From the NCBI GenBank assembly GCA_002899795.1, contig PPDG01000277.1:1-6631 (forward strand): a stretch of DNA of 6,631 bases. Reading direction: 5' to 3'. The first letter of the stretch is position 1; every line of letters starts with the position of its first letter. The position numbers and the translations under genes were made by a program. Positions 5,763-6,631 of this stretch are shown here, one piece after another. Below the pieces are notes generated by a model. It was given only the letters and a program-made list of their open reading frames with translations. It ran no database searches and was not told the DNA's origin. Origin of the DNA: Desulfobacteraceae bacterium (GTDB taxonomy: Bacteria > Desulfobacterota > Syntrophobacteria > BM002).

Positions 5763-6631
5763 ATGAAAGAACTAATCGAAAAAGCAAATGTTCTCATAGA
5801 AGCGCTGCCTTGGATGCGCCAGTTTTTCCAGAGAACCATTGTCATCAAATACGGTGGCCATGCCATGGTGGACGAACGCCTCAAGGACAGTTTCGCCCAG
5901 GACATCGTTCTGCTCAAGTACGCCGGTATCAATCCGGTGGTGGTTCATGGCGGCGGGCCGCAGATAGGGCAGACCCTGGAGCGACTAGGCAAGAAGTCCG
6001 ACTTCCGCGAGGGCATGAGAGTCACCGACCGGGAAACCATGGACGTGGTGGAAATGGTGCTGGTTGGCAAGGTCAATAAGGAAATTGTGGCGCTTATCAA
6101 CAAGCATGGGGGCCAGGCCGTTGGCCTCAGCGGTAAAGATGGCCGTTTGATCCAGGCCAGCAAGCTAGAGCTATACAGTGATCAGGAGGGGGATAAACCC
6201 CCGGAGCTTATCGATCTGGGAATGGTAGGTAAGGTGGAGACCATTCAAGCTGAAGTAATTCAGACCCTGGAGGCGAGCCGGTTCATCCCAGTGATCGCTC
6301 CGGTCGGCGTGGGGGCTCAAGGCGAGACCTACAACATCAATGCCGACCTTGTCGCCGGTAAGCTCGCCTCGGCCCTCAATGCTACCAAGCTGATTTTGCT
6401 CACCGACGTTCCGGGAGTGTTGGATTCTGACGGCAACCTCATCTCAAGTTTGGACACAACTCATGCTGCCGAGCTTATTAAGGAGGGAATTCTTACTGGA
6501 GGCATGATTCCCAAGGTACGCTATGCCATTGAGGCTGTGAACGGCGGGGTGGACAAGGCTCACATAATTGACGGCAGGGTAGAACATGCCGTACTTCTCG
6601 AGATTTTTATGGATCGAGGCATTGGCACGGA
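5763..6631 (+). CDS. argB: Acetylglutamate kinase ArgB (3' end beyond window)
   Basis: Phosphorylates N-acetyl-L-glutamate with ATP, the second step of arginine synthesis, in the cytoplasm. The window shows 289 codons and ends in GIGT, near the usual C-terminus, so only a few residues are missing. The amino-acid kinase fold is clear: K29 in IKYGGHAM, HGGGPQ (62-67), R86 in GMRVTD, N191 and D195 in NINADLVAGK, LLTDVPGVL (212-220) and K251 in GGMIPKV. The N-terminal helix before the kinase core (residues 1-24, MKELIEKANVLIEALPWMRQ onward) and the C-terminal LLEIF..RGIGT are features of the hexameric, arginine-inhibited kinases, so feedback inhibition by arginine is likely. ATG 5763 has only a weak GAG upstream and sits seven bases after a palindromic element. 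In related bacteria argB following hslU is often followed by further arg genes. Confidence 0.95.
   Translation, partial: MKELIEKANVLIEALPWMRQFFQRTIVIKYGGHAMVDERLKDSFAQDIVLLKYAGINPVVVHGGGPQIGQTLERLGKKSDFREGMRVTDRETMDVVEMVLVGKVNKEIVALINKHGGQAVGLSGKDGRLIQASKLELYSDQEGDKPPELIDLGMVGKVETIQAEVIQTLEASRFIPVIAPVGVGAQGETYNINADLVAGKLASALNATKLILLTDVPGVLDSDGNLISSLDTTHAAELIKEGILTGGMIPKVRYAIEAVNGGVDKAHIIDGRVEHAVLLEIFMDRGIGT

Noticed and set aside
5754..5765. Tiny frame ATG AGA CCA TGA overlapping the argB start
   Set aside because: Only three codons, with no ribosome binding site; most likely chance.

Overview
The window looks like an ordinary chromosomal housekeeping segment from a bacterium, most likely a deltaproteobacterium (Desulfobacterota). 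This rests on the gene order xerC-hslV-hslU-argB, which I remember from Geobacter-like and related genomes, and on the style of the ArgB and HslU proteins. Base composition looks close to balanced by eye and was not computed. I see no rRNA, tRNA, CRISPR array, transposase gene, or defence or toxin system. I did not find a new multi-gene system.

Layout. Bases 1-111 hold no gene I can support. An EF-G-like translational GTPase of the EF-G2 type lies on the minus strand (112-2196). A divergent intergenic region (2197-2520) separates it from the plus-strand block. That block is xerC (2521-3471), hslV (3709-4263), hslU (4241-5611, overlapping hslV by 23 bases) and argB (5763 to the window edge, short of its stop codon by what is probably only a few codons).

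How the genes relate. HslV is the peptidase ring and HslU the AAA+ unfoldase ring of one ATP-dependent protease, and their overlapping genes suggest coupled translation. XerC is the tyrosine recombinase that commonly precedes hslVU and acts with a partner at dif to resolve chromosome dimers. ArgB is the second enzyme of arginine synthesis and probably opens an arg gene run beyond the window. The EF-G paralogue acts on the ribosome and is linked to the rest only by sharing the divergent region.

The most unusual content is non-coding. Each of the two intergenic gaps in the plus-strand block is filled by its own imperfect palindromic element. The first (3469-3664) has nested inverted repeats, and its left end includes the xerC stop codon. 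The second (5612-5755) has 33-base inverted arms built from repeated TCAGC/GCTGA units and ends seven bases before the argB start. Both resemble short interspersed repeats of the MITE or REP kind. The EF-G paralogue also carries Asp where EF-G normally has its catalytic His.
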